From a virus, in the IMG/VR virus record IMGVR_UViG_3300049595_004411, positions 1 to 30,941 of that record: a DNA stretch of 30,941 nt; one strand, 5' to 3'. Below, in pieces: positions 12,731-23,400 of this stretch (its first letter is position 1; each line of letters begins with the position of its first letter). Below the pieces are notes generated by a model. That model was given only the letters and a program-made list of their open reading frames with translations. It did no database searches and was not told the DNA's origin. The position numbers were made by a program, and so were the translations under genes.

Positions 12731-15712
12731 TTAAGAACAAGATATTGTAAAGTTTATTCCCACATTTATTTTAAATTGTGAATTAAGGTTGGTCCCATCA
12801 CATGTTGTTGTAAATACTGTGACTTGATTTCCTGATATAATATAATCTAAACCATAAATAATTAAACTATCCAATTGAGTTTGTAAAGCAATTAACCATT
12901 GAGATTGAGATGGATAACTTATTCCTTCAGGTAGCCCTATACCAACACCATCAAAGAATTTCTCATTAATTATCACGGTTCCGCCCAAACTTATATTAAC
13001 ATACCAATCAGTATTTATAGTGTTGAAATCACAATTTGAACCTATTGTATTATTGTTAACTACATTATTGAGTACACTACCGAAATTCGAACCTATTGAT
13101 GGATTAGAAGTCCAAGGATAAATATCACAAACGGTATTAGCCTCAGGGCAATCGTAAGTTAAGATTGGTCCAATTAAAGTACATGGGTTACAAGGTACAG
13201 GCACTATTTGACAACCTCTTTGTCTTCTCCAAACGAATTTTTGTCTATGGAAAGCCGAGTTTTCATACTTAACACCAGTATTCCAAATTGTTGTTGCCGG
13301 CATCATCTGTTCTATTAATCTAATCCAATAACTTCCGAGACCTTGCACATAATCAATCATTTTTTGATAAGTAAAAAGGCTGTCTGGAATATTTTGTAAA
13401 TCAACAGATTTGAGATATTTCCAATAAACCGATTCTAAGGTTGGATATCCGCCTGTTTTTCCATTTGTTATAAATTGTCTGTCTCGAACATTAATCATGT
13501 TCTGCCAAAAAGTTTGTGCAAACTCGAAGAATGTTTTCTGAACGGGATTAGGGTCAATTAAGGTTTTATCTAATATTGTTGGATTCAGATAGGTTGGGCA
13601 ATAGCAGTTACCTCCTACGGTATATCCCGTTGATGGTATGGGATAATCATAATTTGAAGATAAAAACCATGCATCATAAGTCAAAGCTTGTCCCGGATTA
13701 AGGTAAACTTCAGTATTTTTAACATTTAAAATCAAGTTTTCATCGTCTACAAAATAAAACGAATTATTTCCATCAGTATTACGCCTTAGTCCTGTTTGAG
13801 AACTTGGCCAACTTTTTTTATTATCTTTAAGTTTTGCCAATGTAAATCCTAAATCACTGTATGGAAAATCCCTAAATCTATCCAAATATCTTTGACCATA
13901 ACTGAAATCACGTAATACGGTTTGTATATTCGGATTTTGACCTGTAAATGTACTGTTGGTTATATCAAAAATTTCGTCGGACCTGTGTTGTACTGTTGAT
14001 TCAAACCATCCCTCACCTAATTGGAAGTAAAAACTTTCAGTGTCTTCGGGGGCTCTTGGGTATCCATTATCATCAACAGGATATTCATCTCTTGTAATAT
14101 TAGAGTCTTCTATATTTGCGGTGATTGTGAAACCTGTAAATTCTCTACCTTGAATTTTAAATAGTACTTCGGGGTCGTAAGCCGGTAATTCTTGATTATA
14201 TGTACCTCCAGTTATACTTGCAAATTCTTGATTGAATTGGCTCATATTTATTTTTTGGTCGGCAACATAAATAGTTTCATTAAATTCGATTAGAGCATCA
14301 GGAGCACCAATTAATTTCAAAAGACCTTCAATTGATTTTCTCGTACCTTTTGATTTAAACAAATAGGCGGAGTTCAAAATTAAATTTCTATAAAATTGAT
14401 AATTTAATTCGTCAGGTGTGTAACTTCTTGATAATCCTAAAAATTGTGATGGTTCGGTCGTTCCAAATACAGAATCTAAAAAGTTTGAGTTAGTTATCGG
14501 TGATATGTTATCTGACCAACCAAGTGTTTGGGCCAAATTTTTTAGAAGTTGTGATGGTATATCATTACCAACGTTGTAGTTTACTGAATTCATATATGCC
14601 AACGCATCTATGAATTTTTTTACTTGGTCAAAACTCCTACCATATATCTGTAATAATTTTGTTATTTTTTGGTCGTCAGTATCGAAATCTTTAAACGCTC
14701 CTGTAGTTAAAAATCTTACAATTAGGTTTGTTTTGAACTGGTCAAAATCCTCGGTTAGACTTGAAAGTTTGTTGACATAAGTATTAAAGCTCGGAGTTCT
14801 AATATCTATATTCCAAAGTCCGTCCTTAGGCCATGTCGCCGACTCAGATGCCAAATAGAACGTACCGTTATCTCTTTCCCTTATGATACTAAATTTTGCA
14901 GTATAAATAGGTGTAATTAATCTGTTTAATAAAAACTTTTCGACCTCGTCAAAATCTTGATTAAAAACCTTTTCAGTGTTTTCATTGTTTGGTTTTATAT
15001 ATAAATCATCGTATGAAATGGATTGACCCGAAAATGGATTTCCAACTACAGTAATGACTAAATTACCTGTTGTAAGTTTTGTTGTTGGAACTAACTTTAA
15101 CAGGTTGTATGATTCATCGTTAGTATACAATGCGTATTTAGTTGCCGAATCCACCATATTTCTCAATGGTGATAATTCTATCTCACTCACGGCAATGTTT
15201 CTTGCGGCATTTGTTGTAAAATCAATCGAAAATGGATTGGATATTTTACTTAAATCCAATGTAAATGTTGTCGAATTATTTACTGAATCAAAAAAGATAT
15301 TGGTTGCGGTTGCACCTGTTGTATAATCCTTTTTTTGAAATGTGGATTCTATGGATGCAGGAAAGAAATTAATAATTTTAGTTAAAGAGACTGACACTCT
15401 TTTTGATAAAGAACCATATTGACTAAAGTTTGTTACTTCACTCAAATCGAAATTTGGAAATACTTGAAAATTTTTTTCGACTATTGCTTTTGATTCCTCA
15501 ATACTTGCAACCCCTAATGAATCTAATGTTATGGGGTCAGAAAAGGTACCTATTATAAAATCCCTGTCACTTTTCTCAGTTATACTTGTGGTAAATTCAA
15601 AATTTCCCTGCGTTAATCCACCTCCCGCAACAAGTTGGAATCCAACCAAATTATCGGAAAATGTATTGTCGGCGGTCGCTTTTTGTGGTGGACAGAGAAA
15701 CTTTTTAGCCAT
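12731..15712 (-). CDS. Large baseplate wedge protein with P2 gpI-like region (probable gp7 counterpart)
   Basis: The 993-residue protein contains a helical region at about residues 315-480. It includes LLQIYGRSFDQVKKFIDALA, PSQLLKNLAQTLGW and YLFKSKGTRKSIEGLLKLIG. The last part resembles the GT-xx-IExLLxLxG pattern of P2 gpI-like baseplate proteins. In contractile tails a gpI/gp7-type protein joins two J/gp6-type proteins to form each wedge, and a J-like gene is upstream here. T4 gp7 has about 1030 residues, a similar length. Beta-rich domains flank this region, and the last 87 residues are a module shared with the SprB-repeat protein. The start overlaps the previous stop as TAATG. The gp7 equivalence is inference from order, length and the I-like part. 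Confidence 0.8.
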   Translation of the reverse strand: MAKKFLCPPQKATADNTFSDNLVGFQLVAGGGLTQGNFEFTTSITEKSDRDFIIGTFSDPITLDSLGVASIEESKAIVEKNFQVFPNFDLSEVTNFSQYGSLSKRVSVSLTKIINFFPASIESTFQKKDYTTGATATNIFFDSVNNSTTFTLDLSKISNPFSIDFTTNAARNIAVSEIELSPLRNMVDSATKYALYTNDESYNLLKLVPTTKLTTGNLVITVVGNPFSGQSISYDDLYIKPNNENTEKVFNQDFDEVEKFLLNRLITPIYTAKFSIIRERDNGTFYLASESATWPKDGLWNIDIRTPSFNTYVNKLSSLTEDFDQFKTNLIVRFLTTGAFKDFDTDDQKITKLLQIYGRSFDQVKKFIDALAYMNSVNYNVGNDIPSQLLKNLAQTLGWSDNISPITNSNFLDSVFGTTEPSQFLGLSRSYTPDELNYQFYRNLILNSAYLFKSKGTRKSIEGLLKLIGAPDALIEFNETIYVADQKINMSQFNQEFASITGGTYNQELPAYDPEVLFKIQGREFTGFTITANIEDSNITRDEYPVDDNGYPRAPEDTESFYFQLGEGWFESTVQHRSDEIFDITNSTFTGQNPNIQTVLRDFSYGQRYLDRFRDFPYSDLGFTLAKLKDNKKSWPSSQTGLRRNTDGNNSFYFVDDENLILNVKNTEVYLNPGQALTYDAWFLSSNYDYPIPSTGYTVGGNCYCPTYLNPTILDKTLIDPNPVQKTFFEFAQTFWQNMINVRDRQFITNGKTGGYPTLESVYWKYLKSVDLQNIPDSLFTYQKMIDYVQGLGSYWIRLIEQMMPATTIWNTGVKYENSAFHRQKFVWRRQRGCQIVPVPCNPCTLIGPILTYDCPEANTVCDIYPWTSNPSIGSNFGSVLNNVVNNNTIGSNCDFNTINTDWYVNISLGGTVIINEKFFDGVGIGLPEGISYPSQSQWLIALQTQLDSLIIYGLDYIISGNQVTVFTTTCDGTNLNSQFKINVGINFTISCS

Positions 15713-16620
15713 TACTGAGTTATATTATTAAAGTTTTTACTGTAATCAATATTATTATCTCTATCTTGTCTAACTTCATAAAGTAAAGTATTGAACTCAT
15801 CTCTAACTTCATACAAGTTATATTGTTTATAAATATTATTATCTGAGTCGTAGATAGTGTATATACCATCATCGAGAGATTTAGTTTGATTACCATAAAG
15901 GGCTATCGCTAATGTAGAAATATCATGTTCAACAATTTCGACCTCAACCGTAACAGGATTAAAAAATGTGTTTGATATAATTACATTTTGATTTGGCTGA
16001 CCTATGTATGGTGTTGCATTAGGTTTGTTACTTGGTGAAGATGATGGCGAAACTGTACAGAAAAGTAAATTAGTTGCACCATCCACATATCTATATCTTA
16101 TTGCCTTTTGTGAACTATTCGTAAGGTTTTCAACGACTGGTTCACAAAAAAATGAAGATGTTATTATTCTGAAAAAATTTGGTATTTTAGCACCTGACGG
16201 GTCTAAATATTCGATTCTAAAACCAACTAGTCCTTGTGCCACAAATTTGTTTTGGAACTGTGATGGGACTTGACTCAAGTCGAAAATTAAACCTTTTACA
16301 TTAGGTAGTGCAGATAAGACGCCACAATCTAAAATTGGAACTCTAATTTGTGCAGGTCTTATATATACGGTGTATATGCCAAGGGCGTTAAATTGTTCTG
16401 CGGGTAATTTAAGATTATATAATCCCCCTAAAATTTCTATATTAGCATTTCCACCCGTATCTCCATTATTGAAGTACGGTTTCAACACATCTTGGGCATT
16501 TAATGTTGTTAATATAAAATTATCTGTCTCATCTCGACTTTCAGTGTAATTTAATATTATTTCTACGTCGGCCGGTGATACATCCGCTGGTCTTATGGTT
16601 CCGTAAGTTCCTGTTGCCAT
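15712..16620 (-). CDS. Tail/baseplate structural protein, family unknown
   Basis: The 302-residue protein is predicted mostly beta. Its N-terminal domain has GTIRPADVSPADVEIILNY, and its middle has IRVPILDCGVL and a Ser/Asn-rich loop (VSPSSSPSNKPN). The C-terminal part is charged and repetitive, with EVRDEFN followed by EVRQDRDN. It is strongly linked to the 993-residue protein by a TAATG stop-start overlap, which suggests the two are made in balanced amounts and interact. A TATTTATA element lies 14 bases before its ATG, so a transcript may begin here. I do not recognise a family; a small wedge component is the likeliest guess. Confidence 0.75.
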   Translation of the reverse strand: MATGTYGTIRPADVSPADVEIILNYTESRDETDNFILTTLNAQDVLKPYFNNGDTGGNANIEILGGLYNLKLPAEQFNALGIYTVYIRPAQIRVPILDCGVLSALPNVKGLIFDLSQVPSQFQNKFVAQGLVGFRIEYLDPSGAKIPNFFRIITSSFFCEPVVENLTNSSQKAIRYRYVDGATNLLFCTVSPSSSPSNKPNATPYIGQPNQNVIISNTFFNPVTVEVEIVEHDISTLAIALYGNQTKSLDDGIYTIYDSDNNIYKQYNLYEVRDEFNTLLYEVRQDRDNNIDYSKNFNNITQ

Positions 16621-16634
16621 GTTTTAATTTTAAT

Positions 16635-16642
16635 TATAAATA
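16635..16642 (-). promoter_or_regulatory. TATTTATA element before the 302-residue gene
   Basis: Minus-strand GTATTTATAATT lies 14 bases before the ATG at 16620 and one base past the preceding stop codon. Here both neighbouring genes point the same way, so the TATTTATA orientation (not TATAAATA) is the one on the coding strand. Confidence 0.45.
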
Positions 16643-16643
16643 C

Positions 16644-17840
16644 TTATGAATTGTTTTTATTGACATTGAAAAATTTATATCCGTATACTGTAAGACCTCC
16701 TATTGTTGATACCTCACCTAGTCTCCGTATTCTTTCGTATGCCGAGTATTTTCCTCTTTCTATATAGACATTAGAGAATATTAAAGGTTGGTCAACAACA
16801 TTCATAAGTGTTTCATCCTTAGTTAGTCCTGATGATACTAACCAGTTGGAAGTTAAACCTGATGATTTAGCAATGTATATTGTGGTCCCATCATTATAAT
16901 CAATGTAATCAATACCGTTAATAGTGTAGGATACACCAAGTCCATCGTCAGTTGGTCCGTTGTAAACCCCAACCGTGTTACTTGTTCCTGTAACTTGTTG
17001 ATTTGTTTTGAAGGACCTACCTTTCACTATTGTATTACCTTTATATTGCGCAATATCATTTAGAGATGATGTTGTAAAACCTGTCACAATGATAGGAATT
17101 GTAGTATAGTTTGATGAAATATGGTCTTGTAAATCTGTGTTAGAGTCACCACTAAAAATATAGTCGTAAGATATTGGTACACCTGACCAATTACCCCCTT
17201 GTGGTATAAAGTAAGCGGTTCCATTTGGATTTGATATATCTACCTGTGTAAAAGGTATTTTTACTTTTTTTTCTATAATTGTTAATCCAAACATTGTTAT
17301 ACCTGATAACTTTATTGTGTAAGTCGCAGGAGCCGTTGGATAAACGTGTGGTGTCCCATTTGGTGCAAATGATGTAAGTGTTTGTATTTGGGACCCGTCG
17401 CCCCAATCAATTCTAAAAGTACTATTTTTTAAGAATTTAGAATATGTTATGTCTGAGGTGTTATAAACGTAATATGTTGATGAATTAACACCAGTGTTTG
17501 CAGAAAACAAAAAATTAGTAACAACGTCTTTTTGTGTAATTGCACCATCAAAAACTGAGTAATAACCAACATCAACTGTGTTTTGGGTAATCAAAATTGG
17601 TATTGTTAATCCTGTCAATAAAGAAGTGTTACCTGTCCCTCCAGTGACTACCATAGACATAGGTATTATTACATTTGTTTGACCTGTAATAAATGTATAG
17701 GTTGGGGTAAACGATGTGAAATCACAACATTCTTGGTCTATAGAAAATGTAACACCAGTTGACGCGGTATAAACTACAGTTCTGATGTCACTTTTTATAA
17801 CTTCAGGGGAAATCTTGATATAGTATTTTTGTTCTTCCAT
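16644..17840 (-). CDS. Structural protein with PKD-like domain
   Basis: In this 398-residue protein, residues 142-180 carry a PKD-like signature: FRIDWGDGS, then THxY-like PHVYPTAPATYTIKLSG. PKD folds are Ig-like and often mediate protein or surface contacts. The N-terminus (KYYIKISPEVI) and a CC pair (QECCDF, 38-39) precede beta-rich sequence. The C-terminus (NVYIERGKYSAYERIRRLGE, then YGYKFFNV) is charged and distinct, and looks like an assembly segment. It overlaps the upstream gene by one base (TAATG), so translation is probably coupled. It is likely a peripheral baseplate part; no T4 counterpart is recognised. Confidence 0.75.
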   Translation of the reverse strand: MEEQKYYIKISPEVIKSDIRTVVYTASTGVTFSIDQECCDFTSFTPTYTFITGQTNVIIPMSMVVTGGTGNTSLLTGLTIPILITQNTVDVGYYSVFDGAITQKDVVTNFLFSANTGVNSSTYYVYNTSDITYSKFLKNSTFRIDWGDGSQIQTLTSFAPNGTPHVYPTAPATYTIKLSGITMFGLTIIEKKVKIPFTQVDISNPNGTAYFIPQGGNWSGVPISYDYIFSGDSNTDLQDHISSNYTTIPIIVTGFTTSSLNDIAQYKGNTIVKGRSFKTNQQVTGTSNTVGVYNGPTDDGLGVSYTINGIDYIDYNDGTTIYIAKSSGLTSNWLVSSGLTKDETLMNVVDQPLIFSNVYIERGKYSAYERIRRLGEVSTIGGLTVYGYKFFNVNKNNS

Positions 17841-18664
17841 TAAATCGGATTATTATATTGAAACCAATTTATTGGTGCGCTCGATGAACCTACTCTAACA
17901 TCGGTACCTGTAGTGTATTTGAATATTTGATAGGTATAATCGGTATAATTCAACTTAACTTTATAGTAAAAATATTTCGCGGGGTCGAAATTGAATCTAC
18001 TTGATGATAATTCAGGTGACCCTTGACATGTATTTGTCATACTTATAAATTCACCTGTCTTACCATTAAAAAATTTTGCAGACATATAAAATGTATCAAT
18101 ATCCAAAAAGTCTTTGGATTTTAACCAATAAAAAAAATAACCTTCTTTTTGATTAATAAAATCTAATGTGTAAGATGGATAACTTATTTTGACCGGCGGT
18201 AAATAATCTGACAAAATTTGTTCAAAATCGGAACTTTGATTTGCGGGAAGTATTACCGAAAAATAATTTTTTTGAGTGGCTCCGTCGTTTGTGTCGTAGA
18301 AATCTAATTTGAAAAAAGAATTTTTAAAAGAATTCACCACATAGTAAATTTCATTATTTGTAAATTGTTGTGGGTTATAATTTAATCCCCACTTAGACAC
18401 ATTTGCCGTGTCGGATAAATTAGTGAACCCTGAATAAAAATTGAAATTGTATATAACTTGTGTTTCATATCCATTTGGATAGACTTTATTTTGGAATCTG
18501 GCTAATTCGAAGTCTTTTGGTTTTCCTATAATTTTTTCTATAGTTTCTTCTTGCCACTTATCTATTGAGTACTCTTGCCCATAAAAATCCCACTTCATCT
18601 CAATCGGTATGTTGAGTTGTTTGTCCGTAAGACTTCTAACCACTTTTATTTTATTCACACTCAT
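17840..18664 (-). CDS. Tail/baseplate structural protein, family unknown
   Basis: A 274-residue protein rich in aromatic residues, especially Tyr, Phe and Trp (YFFYWLKSKDF, KYFYYKVKLNY). Its N-terminus is basic (NKIKVVRSLTDKQL) and its C-terminus ends WFQYNNPI. No signal peptide, membrane helix or enzyme motif is seen. Its start overlaps the upstream gene's end by 14 bases, and its stop overlaps the PKD-like gene's ATG as TAATG. The three proteins are thus translationally linked and are probably parts of one sub-assembly. The assignment as structural comes from position only. Confidence 0.72.
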   Translation of the reverse strand: MSVNKIKVVRSLTDKQLNIPIEMKWDFYGQEYSIDKWQEETIEKIIGKPKDFELARFQNKVYPNGYETQVIYNFNFYSGFTNLSDTANVSKWGLNYNPQQFTNNEIYYVVNSFKNSFFKLDFYDTNDGATQKNYFSVILPANQSSDFEQILSDYLPPVKISYPSYTLDFINQKEGYFFYWLKSKDFLDIDTFYMSAKFFNGKTGEFISMTNTCQGSPELSSSRFNFDPAKYFYYKVKLNYTDYTYQIFKYTTGTDVRVGSSSAPINWFQYNNPI

Positions 18665-20444
18665 CTATCGTCGGTGAACTTACTATGTTTAGTGTTGATA
18701 AAACAGTTGTCGAACCTTCAGGTATCAACCTTAAGATTGTGTTTTTATAAGGATAATGAGTTCCGTTCATGAAGGGGAAATCAACCCCAACTCCATCGTT
18801 ATCTACGAATCCATATTGGTAAATATCTCTCCAAACAAAAGCATTTTCTGAAGTGTTAAATACTGCCCAATTTGGTATGTTACTAGTGTTAGCCGCATCA
18901 CCTTCTTCGATGTAAGATGAAAAGGCCCTTATCTGAATCGGAAATAATGGTTTATAATAATAACCCAATGGGTTCTCTGCAATAGATTCACCTGTGATAT
19001 TAATATCAAATACATTTTCGTTATATGTTATTTTATGGTAGATGTCTGATATTACCCTTTCAGTGTATTCCAAATCATTCCATTCACACAAATCACCATC
19101 AATTGTGTCACCAGCCTTCAGTGGTTTATTATAGTAAAATGTTTTCCCTGACTTGAGATACGAACCAACTTGTATATTTGTATATGAATCAGGATTTATA
19201 TTTTGTATGTTTGTTGTCCACCAATCACTCGGTTGATTGTTAACTTTAGGTATATTAAATTCATACCCTTGTCTTAATGCAATATTTTTTGTTGCTGGCG
19301 GTATTGGATACGAAGGTTTGTTAGTCCAACCTAAATAACCAATCCATTGAAATGTGAAGAATAACTCCGAAATTGGTCTTTGTTGGTTGTCAACCAAATT
19401 ATCTGTGATAATATCCTTAGAAAAGGATAATGTATAAGATTGACTTCCTTCTTTTATTGAAATTCTAGATACAAAATTTGGTGTCAATCCTGATGGTTCA
19501 TATTGTTTTAATACTTTGAATGGGTTAAGTTCGAATCCTGCATTTACTAAAACAGCATCTTGTGGATTAGTCATTAATTTATGTTTTCTAACATAATATT
19601 CTGACCTACTACTTATTGGATTATCTACACTCAGTACCCTTTTTGCGGTACCTTTTACTCCTGTGTCAAATACACTTCCACTGTATCCTATATTTGCAAT
19701 ACTAAATATATATTTTTCCGAACCAAAAGTTCCATCGCCTAAACTTGCAACTTCAAATAAATTTCCACCGTTATAAGAAAAAGACAATTCCACAAATTCA
19801 CCAACACTTAAACCATGTTTACATACACTTCTGAATGTAATATAAGGTTGTCCGTTAGATGATGATTGGTCAATAATGAAAGGTATTCCATCATAAGCAC
19901 TCCAATATAACGCTTGTTGGGTTTTTGGTTCAATAGCAAACAAACTTTTATTCACATTTTGATAAGCGTAACTCATAAAAAAATTCCAATTGTATGAGGT
20001 TGCACTTGTTGAGACAAAATTTATATGTCCGTTCGTATTTGGTTGAGTATATCCGTCCGTATCATTATCAGTTCTTGATAAATCAAACTCATTATATAAA
20101 GGATAACCTGACCAATAAACGGATTGTGAGTTTCCATTACACGCCTGTCTTGAAGCATCCAATGAATTTACATAAAATAAATTTTCTGTAAATGGAACGT
20201 AGTTTGTCTCACCGACATATGAATTCTTGAATAGAAAAGTTATTTTTGTGGACGGTCTGAATGTGTTAGAGTTTTCTCTTTCTCTGTTAAAAACATCAAC
20301 AAGATTTATGTTTTGGTTTCTATCAAATTCGATTGAAAGTTTAGAATTTTGTTTAAGTGGTACATTTAATTGATAACTTAAACTCGGTGCTGACTTATAC
20401 CGTAATGAACCTAGTATTATTTTAACATTATTTTCTTGTGTCAT
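18651..20444 (-). CDS. Tail/baseplate structural protein, family unknown
   Basis: A 597-residue protein with ATG 20444, one base after the preceding stop (TAATATG). A longer reading from 20501 would lie within the upstream gene, so it is rejected. The sequence is beta-rich and Asn/Tyr/Ser-rich. It starts NVKIILGSLRYKSAPSLSYQ and includes FFTFQWIGYLGWTNKPSYPI near its middle and a C-terminal half with repeated aromatic motifs (GYYYKPLFPIQIRAF, DIYQYGFVDND). No known domain was identified. The tight spacing to the 1774-residue gene upstream and the overlap downstream place it in the core of the baseplate operon. It may attach to the giant protein; the role is unproven. Confidence 0.75.
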   Translation of the reverse strand: MTQENNVKIILGSLRYKSAPSLSYQLNVPLKQNSKLSIEFDRNQNINLVDVFNRERENSNTFRPSTKITFLFKNSYVGETNYVPFTENLFYVNSLDASRQACNGNSQSVYWSGYPLYNEFDLSRTDNDTDGYTQPNTNGHINFVSTSATSYNWNFFMSYAYQNVNKSLFAIEPKTQQALYWSAYDGIPFIIDQSSSNGQPYITFRSVCKHGLSVGEFVELSFSYNGGNLFEVASLGDGTFGSEKYIFSIANIGYSGSVFDTGVKGTAKRVLSVDNPISSRSEYYVRKHKLMTNPQDAVLVNAGFELNPFKVLKQYEPSGLTPNFVSRISIKEGSQSYTLSFSKDIITDNLVDNQQRPISELFFTFQWIGYLGWTNKPSYPIPPATKNIALRQGYEFNIPKVNNQPSDWWTTNIQNINPDSYTNIQVGSYLKSGKTFYYNKPLKAGDTIDGDLCEWNDLEYTERVISDIYHKITYNENVFDINITGESIAENPLGYYYKPLFPIQIRAFSSYIEEGDAANTSNIPNWAVFNTSENAFVWRDIYQYGFVDNDGVGVDFPFMNGTHYPYKNTILRLIPEGSTTVLSTLNIVSSPTIDECE

Positions 20445-20445
20445 A

Positions 20446-23400
20446 TTAATCTCCGATTTCGTCAGTATCAATCCATTTAGTTGTGAATCTATCAAAAGCA
20501 CTTGCTCCTTTTGTTACTCCAAAATAGAAATAAAAGGGCGCCCCCATCAAATAATCACCTGGTAAACCAGGTTCAGGTTTGTAATCATATTCACCTGTTG
20601 CAGTATTAATAACACTTGGGTTATAGTTAGTAATCCAACCCTTATGATAATTTATTACATTTGTATTTGTAGGTTGGAAGTTTTTGGATTCAGATAAAAA
20701 TCTGTCTATTTTTTGGTATGGGTATTTAAATGCGTCTGATGATGAATACCAATTATTTTGTTGATTACCAAAAATATTAGAATTACTTCCGTTTTCATTA
20801 ATCTTCCAAAGATAAAATGGTACTTCTTGTGTTTTGAGTGGTATATAAGTTAACGAACATTGCTCGTTTACACCAATTTCAGCACTTGGATTATAAATTG
20901 TTCTATTGGGCGATATGTAATCTCTAACTTGACTATCGCCAGTAAAAAATATTCCGAAGGTAATATCTTTAACATTATTAACACCAAAAGGAAAATAAAG
21001 TGGTGAGTTCTGCCCTGACCCAATTTCAGGTTCAGGATAATTGGCGGGTTCAAAAGACGCTATACCCAATTGAGAATTTGTTGCAACCATTTGTGCATAA
21101 TCACTATCAACAAATAAAGCCTTCCTCGAAAAGAAGTTTAAAATATTAGCACCTTTAGTGGCAAATAATGCTCCGAATTTTGAACTAGCGAATCTTGATA
21201 ATATGAATAAATTTAAAATATCTGAGATGTCAGAATATGTTGTAGGTAACAATCTGTTCGCTATATATCCATCCCAATTTCCGCTTTGTGAAAGATATTT
21301 TTGTAGTTCGTCTCTTGGTCCCAAATCCATAATTGTAGTTGGGAACATATACTCTTTTTGGTTACCTATTTTTGTACCATTAAATGTGTACCCGTCTCTT
21401 CCTATGAAATCATTACCGTCCCAAGGTGAACTTCTGTAATAAAAATTAAATGTTTCAGGTTCCAAATATATCGTATCTCGACAATACTTGTTGTATGGTT
21501 GGTTAGGAGGATTACCTAATGGGCCTGTAAAAAATCTTTGGGACTTGAATGGAAACATGTATAAACCTCCATTAATCCAATTATTCATAAATATGTGAGA
21601 AAAAACTTCTCTACAAGCACCAAAATTGATATTAATTCGAGATGTCCATTCAGTTATTAATTGATAATCTTTTGTTAAATTACTTCCTAGGTATTTTGGA
21701 TGTACTAATGAATAACAAGAACCCTCAATAAAAAATCTTTCATTTGTACCTGAGTAATATTGACATTGGGTTGCGGGTAGTATGTTAATTGTGTCGGGTT
21801 CAACCGTTTGATAACAACCGATTGGTACCAAACTAGAACATGAAAAACTTTCTAGAAGTCTATCTACTTGCCCAAAACTTTCAGGGTCAGTACTATTTGG
21901 TACAGGTGTATCGGTACCTGTAACCGAAAATCCAGGTACCGATAATTCTGGCGAACCACCCGTGGTTATTCCCTCATCGGAAACCTCTGTAAGATAAAAA
22001 AGAGCATTTGCCATCAAAGTGTGAGACACTATAACTTCTCCGGTCCCGTCGGGAGGCTCAGGACTCGTATAAGACTGATAAACATCAGATGACGGGATTC
22101 TATCACTTCTCATCACTATTCTTTCAGAATTTAACATCAAAAAACAATCACTGTCGTTTTCAGGTTCTGAATAAACTTTGGAATAATAATATGATGTTAA
22201 CCTAGATTGGTAGTCGCATGTACCAGGACATACCAAATTTCCTCCTCCTTTTAACATAACACTACCTCCCTCAACACTTTCTCCAAGAACATATTTACAA
22301 TTGTCAAATCCTTTACCTGCTTCAAATTCTAAAGTTGTGTTCGCATAATCATCTAAACTATTTTCCCTTGTATAAAAATTATTAAGTCCAACTCTTAAAC
22401 CACCACCGTTTCCAGTTGTTGCAACGAAAGTGTAGACATTGAGATTTGGCACTATACAAGAGTTTAGTCTTATCAGTGGTGAACCGAACCTGTATTTTTG
22501 AAAAGGTTGGATGGTATCATTTATATCCAATTCTGAGATTGAGGAGTACTTATATACAGTTCTAGTTCTGAACGTGGTCCAATCGGTTTGTGATGGTCTG
22601 AAGTGGAAAGACTTATAAAATAATCTTCCACCTGTATATGAATCAACTCCATTATTATTATTTCCTGAAATGTTACTGTGTCTCGTGCATCGATGAGCCC
22701 TATTTTTAGCATTACCTTGACTCCCACCCGCAGGTGTTGAGCCAAAATCTAAATTGTCATTTGGCTGTAGAGGAATGTTCAATTTGTAATCCCCTTCAAC
22801 AGTATAAGCCCAGTGACTTTTTCTGTTAAAAAGTTTACCTAGACCGTATTTAACTCTCACTCTACTTGAATGTGGGTCAACTCCTCGGACAATAATATTA
22901 AAATATGTTTCCGTCTTTTCATTAAACGCCAACCAAGGATTTCCTCCATCCGTGTATGGTGCAAAAGGAACGAAATTTGGACCCGCCCAAGGTATATTGT
23001 TAGAACTACACTCGAAACTCAAACGTGATGGATATATTCTACCTATATTTTCAAAATTTTCAAAAATTCTTTGATTATAAGAACCATAAAATGAATCATT
23101 ATATTCTTGTGGTGAATATAAATTATCCAATATTGTTTTGAATTCAGAATACGTCAAGGATTTTATAACTTGAAAATATTCTTGATTAGTAGGGTACCTA
23201 AGGTACTTGTCTGCCTCACCATCAGTTTGAATTATATTATAAGGTGTGACTAATCTTTCTCCTGTATACGGATTTGTATGACTTACGTTTACTGTGGTCA
23301 CACCTGTATTAATTGCGGTTCCAGTAATTGAATAGGTTCCGTATATATTTCTGGTATTACCGCTCAAATTGGGGTCTTTATAATCGAATGGGTTATTGAA

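Noticed and set aside
20445-20501. Start of the 597-residue protein at 20501
   Set aside because: The extra residues overlap the end of the 1774-residue gene in another frame; ATG 20444 gives the usual tight spacing.
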